Assembly: GCF_006715055.1 (NCBI RefSeq) | Contig: NZ_VFMN01000001.1 | Span: forward strand, 496,001 to 560,000 | Direction: 5' to 3' | Length of the DNA stretch: 64,000 nucleotides | Source: Lapillicoccus jejuensis | GTDB taxonomy: Bacteria; Actinomycetota; Actinomycetes; Actinomycetales; Dermatophilaceae | Shown here: positions 54,055 through 63,725 of the stretch, piece after piece | How the letters are laid out: every line of letters begins with the position of its first letter | How positions within the stretch are numbered: the stretch's first letter is position 1 | Translations under genes and position numbers: made by a program | The notes under the pieces: model-generated | Seen by the model: only the letters and a program-made list of their open reading frames with translations | Databases searched by the model: none | Told to the model about the DNA's origin: nothing

Positions 54055-54891
54055 TCAGCGCTTCTTGCCGGTACGACGGCGGCGGACGATGAGCTTGTCG
54101 CTCTCCTTGTTGGGGCGACGCGTGCGTCCCTCCGGCTGACCCCACGGGCTCACCGGGTGGCGACCACCGGAGGTCTTGCCCTCTCCACCACCGTGCGGGT
54201 GGTCGATCGGGTTCATGGCGACACCGCGGACGGTCGGGCGCTTGCCCTTCCACCGCATGCGGCCGGCCTTGCCCCAGTTGATGTTCGACTGCTCGGAGTT
54301 GCCCACCTCGCCGACCGTGGCGCGGCAGCGCAGGTCGACGTTGCGGACCTCGCCGGACGGCATGCGCAGCTGCGCGTAGGGGCCGTCCTTGGCGACGAGC
54401 TGGACGCGCGAGCCGGCGGAGCGGGCGATCTTGGCGCCGCCGCCGGGCTTGAGCTCGATGGCGTGCACGACCGTACCGACCGGGATGTTGCGCAGCGGCA
54501 GGCTGTTGCCCGGCTTGATGTCGGCCGAGGGGCCGTTCTCGATCCGGTCACCCTGCTTGAGGCGGTTCGGCGCCAGGATGTAGCGCTTCTCGCCGTCGGC
54601 GTAGTGCAGCAGCGCGATGCGCGCGGTGCGGTTGGGGTCGTACTCGATGTGGGCGACGGTCGCGGGGACGCCGTCCTTGTCGTGGCGACGGAAGTCGATG
54701 ACGCGGTAGGCGCGCTTGTGACCGCCACCGATGTGCCGGGTGGTGATGCGGCCCGAGGAGTTGCGGCCACCGCTCTTGGTGAGCGGGCGGACCAGCGACT
54801 TCTCCGGCGTCGAGCGCGTGACCTCGACGAAGTCGGCGACCGACGAGCCGCGACGGCCCGGCGTGGTCGGCTTGTAGTTACGGATACCCAT
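54055..54891 (-). CDS. rplB: Large-subunit ribosomal protein uL2
   Basis: A 278-aa protein near the peptidyl-transferase centre. [20 protein letters not shown] and [20 protein letters not shown] contain the conserved His-rich loop. Standard length. Confidence 0.98.
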   Translation of the reverse strand: MGIRNYKPTTPGRRGSSVADFVEVTRSTPEKSLVRPLTKSGGRNSSGRITTRHIGGGHKRAYRVIDFRRHDKDGVPATVAHIEYDPNRTARIALLHYADGEKRYILAPNRLKQGDRIENGPSADIKPGNSLPLRNIPVGTVVHAIELKPGGGAKIARSAGSRVQLVAKDGPYAQLRMPSGEVRNVDLRCRATVGEVGNSEQSNINWGKAGRMRWKGKRPTVRGVAMNPIDHPHGGGEGKTSGGRHPVSPWGQPEGRTRRPNKESDKLIVRRRRTGKKR

Positions 54892-54920
54892 GGTGAATTT
54901 CCCTTGTCGTCCTCGTCAGC

Positions 54921-55223
54921 TCAGGCGCTCGCGCCGAAGATGTCGATGGACCCTTCCTTGAGGGTGACGATCGCGCGCTTGGTGTCCTTGCGGCGACCGA
55001 TCCCGAAGCGGGTCCGGCGGGCCTTGCCCTGGCGGTTGAGCGTGTGGACCGACTCGACCTTGACGCCGAACACCTGCTCGACCGCGATCTTGATCTCGGT
55101 CTTGTTCGAGCGCGGGTCGACGAGGAACGTGTACTTGCCCTCGTCGAGCAGGCCGTACGACTTCTCCGACACCACCGGGGCGATGAGGATGTCGCGGGGG
55201 TCCTTCGCGTGGATGCTGCTCAC
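54921..55223 (-). CDS. rplW: Large-subunit ribosomal protein uL23
   Basis: A 100-aa exit-site protein that docks signal recognition particle and trigger factor. [20 protein letters not shown] and [23 protein letters not shown] overlaps rplD by 4 bp. Confidence 0.98.
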   Translation of the reverse strand: MSSIHAKDPRDILIAPVVSEKSYGLLDEGKYTFLVDPRSNKTEIKIAVEQVFGVKVESVHTLNRQGKARRTRFGIGRRKDTKRAIVTLKEGSIDIFGASA

Positions 55224-55846
55224 TTGCCGTCCTCCTGCACGTCGGCCGCGGCGGCCTTCGGGCCGGCGACGAAGGCGTCGAGCGCGGCCTGGGTGAAGAC
55301 GACGTCCTCCGCGCAGAGCACGTCGTACGTGTTGAGCTGGTCGACGGCCAGGACGTGGACGTCGCTGAGGTTGCGCACGCTCTTCCAGGCCACCTCGTCG
55401 GTGCGGGTCAGCACGACGAGGAGCGAGGCGCGCTCGGTGAGACCCGAGAGCGTCGCGCGGGCGGCCTTGGCCGAGGGGGCCTCGCCGGTGACGATGCCGT
55501 CGACGACGTGCACGCGGCCGTGGCGGGCCCGGTCGGACAGGGCCCCGCGCAGGGCGGCGGCCTTCATCTTCTTGGGGGTCCGCTGGCTGTAGTCGCGCGG
55601 CTGCGGGCCGTGCACGACGCCACCACCGGTGAACTGCGGCGCGCGGGTCGAGCCCTGACGGGCGCGGCCGGTGCCCTTCTGCCGGTACGGCTTGGCGCCG
55701 CCACCGCGGACCTCGCCGCGCGTCTTGGTCGAGTGCGTGCCCTGGCGGGCCGCCGCGAGCTGCGCGACGACGACCTGGTGGATGAGCGGGACGTTGGTCT
55801 GGACGTCGAAGATCTCCGCGGGGAGATCGGCGTTCGTGGTCGCCAT
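55220..55846 (-). CDS. rplD: Large-subunit ribosomal protein uL4
   Basis: ATG 55846 gives 208 aa ([20 protein letters not shown]). The open frame upstream overlaps rplC and is rejected. [20 protein letters not shown] and [20 protein letters not shown] form the tunnel loop. In enterobacteria L4 also attenuates the S10 operon. Whether that happens here is unknown. Confidence 0.97.
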   Translation of the reverse strand: MATTNADLPAEIFDVQTNVPLIHQVVVAQLAAARQGTHSTKTRGEVRGGGAKPYRQKGTGRARQGSTRAPQFTGGGVVHGPQPRDYSQRTPKKMKAAALRGALSDRARHGRVHVVDGIVTGEAPSAKAARATLSGLTERASLLVVLTRTDEVAWKSVRNLSDVHVLAVDQLNTYDVLCAEDVVFTQAALDAFVAGPKAAAADVQEDGK

Positions 55847-55850
55847 GGAC

Positions 55851-56507
55851 TCAGGCTCCCTTCGCGGCCGTGCGGACGAGGACGACCGCGCCGCGGGGGC
55901 CGGGGACGGCACCCTTGACGAGCAGCAGGCCCTTGTCGGCGTCCACGGCGTGGATCGTCAGGTTCTGGGTGGTCTGGCGCACGCCGCCCATGCGGCCGGC
56001 CATGCGCATGCCCTTGAAGACGCGACCGGGGGTGGAGCACCCGCCGATCGAGCCCGGCTTGCGGTGGTTGCGGTGCGCACCGTGGGAGGAGCTGACGCCC
56101 TTGAAGCCGTGACGCTTCATGACACCGGCGAAGCCCTTGCCCTTGGTCGTCGCCGAGGCGTCGATCTTCTGGCCGGCCTCGAAGGTCTCGGCGCTGAGCT
56201 CCTGGCCGAGGGCGTACTCGCCCGCGTCGGCCGTGCGCAGCTCGATGAGGTAGCGGCGCGGGGTCACGCCGGCCTTCTCGAAGTGGCCCTTCATGGGCTT
56301 GTTGACCTTGCGCGGGTCGATGTCGCCGTAGGCGATCTGCACCGCGCCGTAGCCGTCGGTGGCCTCGTCGCGCAGCTGCGTGACGACGCACGGGCCGGCC
56401 TTGATCACCGTGACGGGGACGAGGCGCCCGGCCTCGTCCCAGACCTGGGTCATGCCCAGCTTCTCGCCGAGCAGGCCCTTGACGTTCTTGACAGTCGTGT
56501 CAGTCAT
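55851..56507 (-). CDS. rplC: Large-subunit ribosomal protein uL3
   Basis: A 218-aa protein: [20 protein letters not shown] and the central extension [20 protein letters not shown] that reaches the peptidyl-transferase centre, including the Gln/Arg methylation-site region. Seven bp after rpsJ. Confidence 0.98.
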   Translation of the reverse strand: MTDTTVKNVKGLLGEKLGMTQVWDEAGRLVPVTVIKAGPCVVTQLRDEATDGYGAVQIAYGDIDPRKVNKPMKGHFEKAGVTPRRYLIELRTADAGEYALGQELSAETFEAGQKIDASATTKGKGFAGVMKRHGFKGVSSSHGAHRNHRKPGSIGGCSTPGRVFKGMRMAGRMGGVRQTTQNLTIHAVDADKGLLLVKGAVPGPRGAVVLVRTAAKGA

Positions 56508-56514
56508 CGTGGCC

Positions 56515-56823
56515 TCAGAGCTTGATCTCGATGTTGACGTCGGCGGGCAGGTCGAGCCGCATGAGCGAGTCGACGGCCTTCGGCGTCGGGTCGATGATGT
56601 CGATCAGCCGCTTGTGCGTGCGCATCTCGAAGTGCTCGCGGCTGTCCTTGTACTTGTGGGGCGACCGGATGACGACGAAGACGTTCTTCTCCGTGGGCAG
56701 CGGCACCGGGCCGACCACCGTGGCACCGGCACGGGTCACCGTGTCAACGATCTTGCGCGCCGAGCTGTCGATGACCTCGTGGTCGTACGACTTCAGCCGG
56801 ATGCGGATCTTCTGTCCCGCCAT
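56515..56823 (-). CDS. rpsJ: Small-subunit ribosomal protein uS10
   Basis: ATG 56823 gives exactly 102 aa ([20 protein letters not shown]). The in-frame extension to 57345 is noncoding leader plus a shadow. [20 protein letters not shown] and [20 protein letters not shown] are conserved. Head of the S10 operon and NusE in antitermination. Confidence 0.98.
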   Translation of the reverse strand: MAGQKIRIRLKSYDHEVIDSSARKIVDTVTRAGATVVGPVPLPTEKNVFVVIRSPHKYKDSREHFEMRTHKRLIDIIDPTPKAVDSLMRLDLPADVNIEIKL

Positions 56824-57152
56824 CTGAAGTGGGTCTCTCTCTCGCCGAACATCTGCCTGGGGTCCTGCTCGCCTGACCACCGACCCCCGCGGTCGGGTGT
56901 GTCGCACCTGCTCCGCGGCCCGGCGACCGGCATGGAGGAGCCCGGTCGCTGGGTGGTTCGTCGTGGCCCGGCCGAGCCGGGCGCCTGCGCTTCCCCCGGG
57001 CCACCTCGGGTGTCCGGGCGGGGGCGGCGGGACCGAACGGGTCGGTCCCACGCGACAAGCAACCTGACCAGTGTGCCAGAGGGCTCCGCACAGGCCAAAT
57101 CCCGGCCCCCGCGGTCGGGCGCGCCGCGGCTCCTCCCCCGTCGGGACGACGC
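56824..57152 (-). promoter_or_regulatory. S10 operon promoter and structured leader
   Basis: No gene is in this 329-bp stretch. A minus-strand promoter is likely: TTTGGC (complement at 57094-57099), 18 bp, CACACT (57070-57075) preceded by TGG. This gives a leader of about 240 nt. The leader contains a perfect 8-bp stem GGGACCGA/TCGGTCCC at 57029-57049 and an 11-bp stem with one mismatch at 56920-56952, suggesting RNA-level control of the operon. Confidence 0.55.
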
Positions 57153-57974
57153 TCAGGGGACCGGCGCGACCGCTCCCGTGAGGGGGTCGCGCCCGGTGAG
57201 ACAGTACGTCGCCCCGACCGGGTCCACCAGGACCGTCCACCCCGGGGTGTCGCGCACGACCGTGGCCCCGAGGGCCACGTGGGCGGCGACGGCGCGACGC
57301 CGTACGGCGGGGTCGCTGCCGGCCGCGAGGTCGAGGTGCGCCCACGGCGCCCTCCCCCGCTCGTCCTCCCCCAGGCTGTGCAGCAGCAGCCGCACCGGCA
57401 CCCCGCGCTGGGGGGCGGGACCCGCCCCGAAGCCCTCCGGGCGCAGCACGGCGAGCTCGGGGCGCCGGCCCACCACGCGCTCCCAGCCCGTGAGGCCCGC
57501 CCAGAAGGCCGCGTCGACCTCGGCGCGGTCCGGCGGCAGGTCGAGGGCGAGCTGGTCGACGCGCGTCGGCGGCTCCCCGGTCGGGTCCGGGCGGGCGTCG
57601 CCCGTACCCTCCCCGTCGCCGGTGACGCAGAGGGGCTGCCCACCGGGGGTCGCGAGGACGACCACGCCGGGACGCCGCCCGACGACCCGGGCCCCCCGGG
57701 CGCGGGCGTGGGCCACGGCCCGCTCCGGGTCGCCGACGCGCAGGTCGGGGTGCCAGCCGACGGGTCCGTCGTCGACGGCCTGCAGCCGCAGCACCGGCCG
57801 CCCGGCCGGCGGCACGACCGTGACGAAGCGGCCGTCGTCACGCCACGGCGACAGGTGCCCGCCGGTCGCCGCCGCCCAGAAGCCCGCGGCCCGGCGGACG
57901 TCGGCCCGGGGCACGTCGAGCGAGACGTCCACCCAGCGCAGGTGCAGGCCCGACGTCGCGTCCACGGACGTCAC
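57153..57974 (-). CDS. VOC-superfamily protein with two glyoxalase-like domains
   Basis: A 273-aa protein made of two similar halves: [20 protein letters not shown] to PLCVTGD (about 1-120) and [20 protein letters not shown] to ATYCLTGRD (about 135-262). The repeated beta-alpha-beta-beta-beta pattern and the His-Asp strands ([20 protein letters not shown]) fit the vicinal-oxygen-chelate fold, though a full metal triad is not obvious. Substrate unknown. GTG start 8 nt after a TACCGT -10 box, so probably leaderless. Confidence 0.85.
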   Translation of the reverse strand: MTSVDATSGLHLRWVDVSLDVPRADVRRAAGFWAAATGGHLSPWRDDGRFVTVVPPAGRPVLRLQAVDDGPVGWHPDLRVGDPERAVAHARARGARVVGRRPGVVVLATPGGQPLCVTGDGEGTGDARPDPTGEPPTRVDQLALDLPPDRAEVDAAFWAGLTGWERVVGRRPELAVLRPEGFGAGPAPQRGVPVRLLLHSLGEDERGRAPWAHLDLAAGSDPAVRRRAVAAHVALGATVVRDTPGWTVLVDPVGATYCLTGRDPLTGAVAPVP

Positions 57975-57982
57975 GCTAGGGC

Positions 57983-58017
57983 ACGGTAACCGCGGACGAC
58001 GCCCGCGCGTCTACGCT
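57983..58017. promoter_or_regulatory. Divergent -10 boxes for two leaderless genes
   Basis: Minus-strand TACCGT (complement at 57983-57988) is 8 nt from the VOC gene GTG, and plus-strand TACGCT (58012-58017) is 8 nt from the DUF2785 gene GTG. The whole spacer is 51 bp with no Shine-Dalgarno on either side. Confidence 0.5.
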
Positions 58018-58025
58018 CGTCGACC

Positions 58026-58769
58026 GTGCTCGATGACTCCGCCGTCGACCGGCTCGTCCGGGACCTCGCCTCCCCCGACCCCGTCGTGCGCGACGACGGC
58101 GCGGCCACCGCGGTCGGCGCCGCCCTGGCGCAGGGCGACCTCGACGCGCCCCACCGACGGCGGCTCGGCGACGCCGCGTGCGCGCTCCTGACGCACCCGC
58201 GGGCCGAGGCCCGCTCCTTCGGCGCGCTGACCCTCGCCATGCTCGGCGCGCACGAGCCGCCCCGGGAGGCCTGGGTCGACGCGCTGCTCGCGTGGTACCC
58301 GACGGAGCCGGACCAGCGCGGCTGGGACGACGACCTCGGCTGGGTGCACGCGGTCGCCCACGGCGCCGACGCCCTCGGCGCCTGGGGCGTCACCCGGGCG
58401 GTCGCACCGACGCGGCTTCTCGAGGCCGTCGCCGACCGGCTGACCACGCCCTCGGACGCGGTGTGGCGCGACCAGGAGGACGACCGTCTGGCCTGCGCGA
58501 CCGCCCTCGTGCTCTCCCGATGCGAGGACGAGCAGGTCGCCACGACCTGGCTGGCGCCGGTCGTCGAGCTGCTCGCCGACGGCGAGCCGGGGCCGGTGCC
58601 GGGCCACGTCAGCAACGCCCTGCGCACCCTGCGCGGCCTGTACGTCACCCTCGACCAGCAGCCGCTGCAGGACGGCGCGCCGCTGGCCGTACCGCACGCC
58701 GCGGCCGTCCGCGGCGCCCTCGCCGCGGCGCTCGAGCCGCCGACGGCCTGGGCCTGGCGGCGGGCCTGA
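58026..58769 (+). CDS. DUF2785 family protein
   Basis: A 247-aa soluble, helical, Ala/Leu-rich protein from GTG 58026. The family hallmark is WYPTEPDQRGWDDDLGWVHA followed by VAHGADALGAWG, with further blocks RSFGALTLAMLGA and SNALRTLRGLYVTLDQQPL. Such HEAT-like repeats usually mediate protein contact. Biochemical function unknown. Stand-alone gene, divergent from the VOC gene. Confidence 0.88.
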   Translation: MLDDSAVDRLVRDLASPDPVVRDDGAATAVGAALAQGDLDAPHRRRLGDAACALLTHPRAEARSFGALTLAMLGAHEPPREAWVDALLAWYPTEPDQRGWDDDLGWVHAVAHGADALGAWGVTRAVAPTRLLEAVADRLTTPSDAVWRDQEDDRLACATALVLSRCEDEQVATTWLAPVVELLADGEPGPVPGHVSNALRTLRGLYVTLDQQPLQDGAPLAVPHAAAVRGALAAALEPPTAWAWRRA

Positions 58770-58774
58770 CGCGC

Positions 58775-58826
58775 GGGGTCGGCGGGCGGGGTCAGCGGGC
58801 GGGGTCGGCGGGCGGGGTCAGCGCGC
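58775..58826. repeat. Four tandem 13-bp units at the 3' end of the aminopeptidase gene
   Basis: GGGGTCGGCGGGC alternates with GGGGTCAGCGGGC (positions 58775, 58788, 58801, 58814; the last unit has one change). The fourth unit contains the aminopeptidase stop codon and the second contains another possible stop. Probably generated by slippage. Confidence 0.8.
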
Positions 58827-60143
58827 GGGGACGAGGAAGGCGGCCAGCGCGGCGGCGTACGGCGCCACGGCGTGCGCGGCCATCAGCTCGCGGCAGCTGT
58901 GCATCGAGAGCATGGGGGCGCCGACGTCGACGGTCAGCGCCCCGGTGACCGCGGCGGTCATCGGACCGACGGTGCTGCCGCACGGCAGGTCGGTGCGGTG
59001 GATGTAGGTCTGCATGGGCGTGCCCGCCTGCTCGCAGGCCAGCCGGAACGCGCCCGCCCCCATCGCGTCGCTGGCGTAGCGCAGCTGCGCGTTGAGCTTG
59101 AGGACCGGACCGCCGTCGGCCCGCACGTGGTGCGAGGGCTCGTGGCGCTCGGGCCAGTTCGGGTGGGTCGCGTGCGACATGTCGCCTGAGGCGACGACCG
59201 TCCCGGCCAGGGCCCGCAGCAGGTCCTCGCGGCCGCCGCCGCGGGAGGCCACGACCCGCTCGAGGACGGTGGGGAGCATCGTCGACTGGGCGCCGCGCTC
59301 GCTCGTGCTGCCGACCTCCTCGTGGTCGAACAGCACGAGGACCGGCACGTGGCCCGGACGGTCGCCCGGTGCGGCGACGGCCTCGACGAGGGCCCGCGTG
59401 CCGGCGTACGACGTCCCGAGGTTGTCCAGTCGCGGGGCGGCCAGCAGGTCGCCCGACCGGCCCAGCCGCGCCGAGGGCTGGGTGTCGTGGGTCATGACGT
59501 CCCAGCCGAGGACGTCCCGGCGGGCGACGCCCACCTGCTCGGACAGCCACCCGACGACGTCGCCGGGCGCCTGCCCGAGCCCCCAGACCGGCGCGAGGTG
59601 GCGCTGGCGGTCGAGGGTGAGCCCGTCGTTGGCGGTGCGGTCGAGGTGGATGGCGAGCATGGCCACCCGCAGCAGCGGGTCGCTGCCGGTAAGCAGCCGG
59701 TGGCCGACCCCGCCCGGGGCCTCACGGTCGCGCACGGCGACCCGGCCCGAGAGGCCGAGGTCGCGGTCCAGCCAGGTCGGCAGCAGCGGGCCGCCGTAGA
59801 CCTCGACGCCGAGCTGCTGCCAGCCCACGCACGAGGAGTCGGCGTTGGCCTTGAGGCGCAGGTTGGGGCTGTCGGTGTGCGCCGCGACGACGCGGAACGG
59901 ACTCGACGGCGCGAGCTGCGCGTCGGTGCTCCACGCGACGAGCGACCCGCCGCGCACGAGGTAGAACCGGCCGGCGACGGTCGGGAACGGGTCGCTCTCG
60001 TCGACCCGGACGAAGCCGGCCTCCTCGAGCAGCCACCCCGCCTGCACGACGGCGTGGAACGGGGTCGGGGAGGCGTCGACGTACGCCATGAGGCCGGCGG
60101 CCTCGGTGTCGAGGTCGAACCGGGGGTCGAGCGACAGCGCCAT
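58818..60143 (-). CDS. apeB: M18 family aspartyl/leucyl aminopeptidase
   Basis: A 441-aa cytoplasmic zinc aminopeptidase. Metal-site blocks are VVAAHTDSPNLRLK (His/Asp), LVLFDHEEVGSTSERGAQS (Asp-His-Glu-Glu), ASGDMSHATHPNW and the C-terminal MLSMHSCRELMAAHA. Members are dodecameric and trim acidic or hydrophobic N-terminal residues. ATG lies 7 nt after a TAGAGT -10 (complement at 60151-60156), so the transcript is probably leaderless although thrC ends only 30 bp upstream. Confidence 0.94.
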   Translation of the reverse strand: MALSLDPRFDLDTEAAGLMAYVDASPTPFHAVVQAGWLLEEAGFVRVDESDPFPTVAGRFYLVRGGSLVAWSTDAQLAPSSPFRVVAAHTDSPNLRLKANADSSCVGWQQLGVEVYGGPLLPTWLDRDLGLSGRVAVRDREAPGGVGHRLLTGSDPLLRVAMLAIHLDRTANDGLTLDRQRHLAPVWGLGQAPGDVVGWLSEQVGVARRDVLGWDVMTHDTQPSARLGRSGDLLAAPRLDNLGTSYAGTRALVEAVAAPGDRPGHVPVLVLFDHEEVGSTSERGAQSTMLPTVLERVVASRGGGREDLLRALAGTVVASGDMSHATHPNWPERHEPSHHVRADGGPVLKLNAQLRYASDAMGAGAFRLACEQAGTPMQTYIHRTDLPCGSTVGPMTAAVTGALTVDVGAPMLSMHSCRELMAAHAVAPYAAALAAFLVPAR

Positions 60144-60150
60144 GTCCCCG

Positions 60151-60156
60151 ACTCTA
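60151..60156 (-). promoter_or_regulatory. -10 box of the aminopeptidase gene
   Basis: TAGAGT on the minus strand, 7 nt before the ATG and inside the 30-bp gap after thrC. Identical to the -10 of the DUF969 operon. No clear -35 is seen in the thrC 3' end. Confidence 0.5.
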
Positions 60157-60173
60157 GGGGCGGGCGGTGACGG

Positions 60174-61427
60174 TCAGTCGCCGGGGGCGACGGTGGGTGC
60201 CGCGACCGGGACGGTGTCCGGGTAGACGAGCCCGCTGCCGGTGTTGAGGACGAGCACCTCGTCGTCCTCCCCCAGCCAGCCGCTCGCCCGCAGCCGGCGC
60301 ACGGCGCTCACCGTGGCCGCCCCCTCCGGCGAGGCGAAGAGGCCCTCGAGCTCGCCGACGAGCCGGAGGTCGGCGAGCAGCTCCGCGTCGTCGACGGCGA
60401 CCGCGGTGCCGCCGCTGTCGCGCAGCGCGTGCAGGACGAGCCGGTCGCCCAGCGGCGCCGGGACGGTGATCCCGAAAGCCACGGTGCGCGGCGCGGCCCA
60501 CGGCCGCACCTGCTCGGCGCCGGCGTCGAAGGCCTCGACGACCGGCGCGCAGCCGGTGGACTGGACGGCGACGAAGCGCGGCACGTCGCCCGTGACCCAC
60601 CCCAGCTCGAGCAGCTCGTGGAACGCCTTGTGCATCCCGATGAGCCCCACCCCGCCGCCGGTGGGGTAGACGACGACGTCCGGCATCCGCCAGCCGAGCT
60701 GCTCGGCGACCTCGAGGGCCATCGTCTTCTTGCCCTCGATGCGGTACGGCTCCTTGAGGGTCGAGACGTCGGTGACCCCCTCCGGGCGGTGCCGGGCGAG
60801 CCAGCCGCCGGCCTCGCCGATGTGCCCGTCGACGAGGGTCAGCCGCGCCCCGGTCGCCGTCACCTCGACCCGCGTGACGGACGGCGCGTCGAGCGGCATG
60901 GCGACGTGCAGCGGCAGCCCGGCCCGGGCGGCGTACGCGGCCCACGCGGCCCCGGCGTTGCCGTTGGTCGGCATGGACAGCGCGGTGGCGCCGAGCTCGG
61001 CGGCGCGGGAGACGCCGACGGCCGCCCCGCGGGCCTTGAACGAGCCGGTGGGCAGCAGCCCCTCGTCCTTGACCAGCAGGCGCCGGACGCCGACCCGCTC
61101 CCCCACCCGGGGCAGCGGCAGCAGCGGGGTCATCCCCTCGCCGAGGGTGACCACGGCCCCGGGCGACTGCACGGGCAGCACCTCGTGGTAGCGCCACAGG
61201 TCGGGCGCCCGACCGGCGAGCGCGGACGGCGCGTAGCTCGCGCGCACCAGCCCGGCCAGGTCGTAGCGCACGAGCAGCGGGCTGCCGCAGGGGCACAGGC
61301 CCTGCAGGACGTGCGCGTCGAGCTGGCGCCCGCAGCGCGGGCACTCCAGGTGGCTGAGGGCGCTGTACGGCGCCCCGTCGGCGCCGTCAGCGGCGGGCGT
61401 CCTGGAGGTCGGCGGTGGGGTCGGCAC
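60174..61427 (-). CDS. thrC: Threonine synthase-like PLP enzyme with zinc ribbon
   Basis: GTG 61427 (AGGA about 7 nt upstream) gives 417 aa and overlaps the preceding membrane-protein gene by 41 bp. Residues 29-47 form a zinc ribbon (Cys29, Cys32, Cys45, Cys47). The fold-type II PLP core has LPTGSFKARG with Lys131 as cofactor lysine, MPTNGNAGAAWAAYAARAG and YPTGGGVGLIG for phosphate binding. It should convert O-phosphohomoserine to threonine. Zinc-ribbon members can be secondary copies, so another thrC beside hom/thrB is possible. Confidence 0.88.
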   Translation of the reverse strand: MPTPPPTSRTPAADGADGAPYSALSHLECPRCGRQLDAHVLQGLCPCGSPLLVRYDLAGLVRASYAPSALAGRAPDLWRYHEVLPVQSPGAVVTLGEGMTPLLPLPRVGERVGVRRLLVKDEGLLPTGSFKARGAAVGVSRAAELGATALSMPTNGNAGAAWAAYAARAGLPLHVAMPLDAPSVTRVEVTATGARLTLVDGHIGEAGGWLARHRPEGVTDVSTLKEPYRIEGKKTMALEVAEQLGWRMPDVVVYPTGGGVGLIGMHKAFHELLELGWVTGDVPRFVAVQSTGCAPVVEAFDAGAEQVRPWAAPRTVAFGITVPAPLGDRLVLHALRDSGGTAVAVDDAELLADLRLVGELEGLFASPEGAATVSAVRRLRASGWLGEDDEVLVLNTGSGLVYPDTVPVAAPTVAPGD

Positions 61428-62268
61428 CTCTCGATCCTGCCCCACCGGCGCGGCCGCGGCGCGCGCGGGCGACGCCGACGACGACCGCCAGCGCCGCCCC
61501 GACCAGCAGCGGGGTGGCACTGAGCCTGAGCAGCTCGCCGAGGTACGGCGCCCCGCCGGCGCGCAGGAAGTCCAGGGCCGGCTCGGCGACCCGACGGACC
61601 GCCTCGGACAGCGCGTCCGGGTAGCCGCTGCCGCGGCGCACGACACCCCAGCCGTAGACGAGGGCGAAGGCAAGCGTGCGCACCCCGAGGAAGAGCGCCA
61701 CCGCGAGCACCCCGGTCGTGACGGCGCCGCCGACCCCGTGCGGTCGGGCCGGCCGGACCGAGAGGGCCGCGACGACGAGCCCGAGCGCGACCAGCCACAC
61801 CGCGACGGCGTCCTGCGTGCCGACGGCGGCGACGAGCGCCAGGCCGAGCGCGCAGCGGCGTGGGCCGCGGCGCAGCAGCGTCCCCAGCAGCAGGCCGAGC
61901 GCCTGCCCCGGCAGGAAGAGGGCCAGCAGCACCACGCGCTCGAGGGGCACGCCCGGGGGCACCTCGACCAGCACCCAGAACAGCGCCGAGGCGGCGAGGA
62001 GCACGAGCAGCCGCGCCCACCAGTCGCGCACGACGAGCGCGGCGCCGAGGCCGGAGCCGGCCGAGCCGAGGACGACGAGGTAGCCGTAGATCAGCTGCAC
62101 CGGCGGCAGCGCCCCGCCCAGCCCCCAGAAGCGCGAGCCCGGCCAGCCGCCGGCGGGGTACCAGACCAGGAGCCCCAGCAGCGCGCTCGCGACCCCCCAC
62201 CACGCCGTACGGCGCCACGCGCCGCCCTCGTCCCGCCCGCGCAGCGGCTCCCCCGCGACCCCCGTCAT
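61387..62268 (-). CDS. Polytopic membrane protein of unknown function
   Basis: ATG 62268 gives 293 aa with about seven or eight hydrophobic segments ([76 protein letters not shown]). Basic cytoplasmic tail overlapping the thrC start. No transporter motif recognised. It may be an ECF-transporter-like or energy-coupling S-component-like protein judging by size and shape, but nothing specific supports this. TAGGAT 7 nt before the ATG indicates a leaderless mRNA. Confidence 0.8.
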   Translation of the reverse strand: MTGVAGEPLRGRDEGGAWRRTAWWGVASALLGLLVWYPAGGWPGSRFWGLGGALPPVQLIYGYLVVLGSAGSGLGAALVVRDWWARLLVLLAASALFWVLVEVPPGVPLERVVLLALFLPGQALGLLLGTLLRRGPRRCALGLALVAAVGTQDAVAVWLVALGLVVAALSVRPARPHGVGGAVTTGVLAVALFLGVRTLAFALVYGWGVVRRGSGYPDALSEAVRRVAEPALDFLRAGGAPYLGELLRLSATPLLVGAALAVVVGVARARRGRAGGAGSRGADPTADLQDARR

Positions 62269-62275
62269 GCCCGGG

Positions 62276-62281
62276 ATCCTA
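62276..62281 (-). promoter_or_regulatory. -10 box of the membrane-protein gene
   Basis: TAGGAT on the minus strand, 7 nt before ATG 62268. Located just after the tuf terminator, as expected for a fresh transcription unit. Confidence 0.5.
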
Positions 62282-62295
62282 GAGGGACGCCGGAA

Positions 62296-62323
62296 GGGCC
62301 CGGACCGGTGTCGGTCCGGGCCC
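62296..62323 (-). terminator. Terminator of tuf
   Basis: 12-bp perfect stem (GGGCCCGGACCG and complement) with a GTGT loop, about 40 bp after the tuf stop. No T run. Confidence 0.8.
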
Positions 62324-62362
62324 CTCGCGGGTACCGCTGGTGCCGCCCTCAGGCGGCGGGTG

Positions 62363-63559
62363 TCACTTGCTGATCTTGGTGACGGTGCCCGCACCGACGG
62401 TGCGGCCGCCCTCGCGGATCGCGAACTTCAGGCCCTCCTCCATGGCGATCGGCTGGATCAGCTCGACGCGCATGTTGGTGTTGTCGCCCGGCATGACCAT
62501 CTCGGTGCCCTCGGGGAGGTGCACGACGCCGGTCACGTCGGTGGTCCGGAAGTAGAACTGCGGACGGTAGTTGTCGTAGAACGGCGTGTGCCGGCCACCC
62601 TCGTCCTTGGACAGGATGTAGGCCTGCGCCTCGAACTCGGTGTGCGGGGTAATCGAGCCGGGCTTGACGACGACCTGGCCGCGCTCGACGTCCTCGCGCT
62701 TGGTGCCGCGCAGCAGGAGGCCGACGTTCTCGCCCGCACGACCCTCGTCGAGGAGCTTGCGGAACATCTCGATGCCGGTGACGGTCGTCTTGGCGGCCGG
62801 GCCGGTGTGGATGCCGACGATCTCGACCTCCTCGTTGACCTTGAGGATGCCGCGCTCGATCTTGCCGGTGACGACGGTGCCACGACCGGTGATCGTGAAG
62901 ACGTCCTCGATCGGCATGAGGAAGGGCTGGTCGACGGCGCGCTCGGGCTCCGGGATCGCCGTGTCGCAGGCGTCCATGAGCTCGAGGACGGTCTTGCCCC
63001 ACTCCTCGTCGCCCTCGAGCGCCTTGAGCGCCGAGACCTTGACGACCGGCAGGTCGTCGCCCGGGAAGTCGTAGGACGACAGCAGCTCGCGGACCTCCAT
63101 CTCGACGAGCTCGAGGATCTCCTCGTCGTCGACCATGTCGGCCTTGTTGAGCGCCACGACGATGTAGGGGACGCCGACCTGGCGGGCCAGGAGGACGTGC
63201 TCCTTCGTCTGCGGCATCGGGCCGTCGGTCGCCGCGACCACGAGGATCGCGCCGTCCATCTGCGCCGCACCCGTGATCATGTTCTTCACGTAGTCGGCGT
63301 GGCCCGGGCAGTCGACGTGCGCGTAGTGGCGCTGCTCGGTCTGGTACTCGATGTGCGCGATCGAGATCGTGATGCCGCGCTGCTTCTCCTCAGGCGCCTT
63401 GTCGATGTCCTCGAAGGCGAACTGCGGGTTCAGCGTGGGGTACTTGTCGTGCAGGACCTTGGAGATCGCTGCCGTCAGCGTCGTCTTACCGTGGTCGATG
63501 TGACCGATGGTGCCGATGTTGACGTGCGGCTTGGTCCGCTCGAACTTTGCCTTCGCCAC
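62363..63559 (-). CDS. tuf: Translation elongation factor Tu
   Basis: A 398-aa GTPase that brings aminoacyl-tRNA to the ribosome. G1 GHIDHGKT (residues 19-26), G3 DCPGHADY, G4 NKAD and the effector loop [13 protein letters not shown] are intact, as are domains 2 and 3 ([28 protein letters not shown]). GTG start with AGGAGG upstream. 166 bp separate it from fusA, with a hairpin in the gap. Confidence 0.98.
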   Translation of the reverse strand: MAKAKFERTKPHVNIGTIGHIDHGKTTLTAAISKVLHDKYPTLNPQFAFEDIDKAPEEKQRGITISIAHIEYQTEQRHYAHVDCPGHADYVKNMITGAAQMDGAILVVAATDGPMPQTKEHVLLARQVGVPYIVVALNKADMVDDEEILELVEMEVRELLSSYDFPGDDLPVVKVSALKALEGDEEWGKTVLELMDACDTAIPEPERAVDQPFLMPIEDVFTITGRGTVVTGKIERGILKVNEEVEIVGIHTGPAAKTTVTGIEMFRKLLDEGRAGENVGLLLRGTKREDVERGQVVVKPGSITPHTEFEAQAYILSKDEGGRHTPFYDNYRPQFYFRTTDVTGVVHLPEGTEMVMPGDNTNMRVELIQPIAMEEGLKFAIREGGRTVGAGTVTKISK

Positions 63560-63675
63560 TGGGGTCCTCCTCAGGACTTTCTCGTTGACGCCCGAACCTC
63601 GGTGGGACGTGGCGCGTGTGGATCTCTTGCAGGTGGTACGTGGTGCCGCGGGGGGTCTCGCCCTCCGCTGCGGCC

Positions 63676-63702
63676 GTCCCGCCGGGATCGTTCCGGCGGG
63701 AC
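63676..63702 (-). terminator. Hairpin in the fusA-tuf gap
   Basis: 10-bp perfect stem GTCCCGCCGG/CCGGCGGGAC with a 7-nt loop. TAGGCT (complement at 63703-63708) just upstream on the minus strand is a possible -10 for a separate tuf promoter, which would place the hairpin at the start of a tuf leader. Otherwise it is an attenuator after fusA. Confidence 0.5.
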
Positions 63703-63725
63703 AGCCTACGGGACGGACGGTCTCG

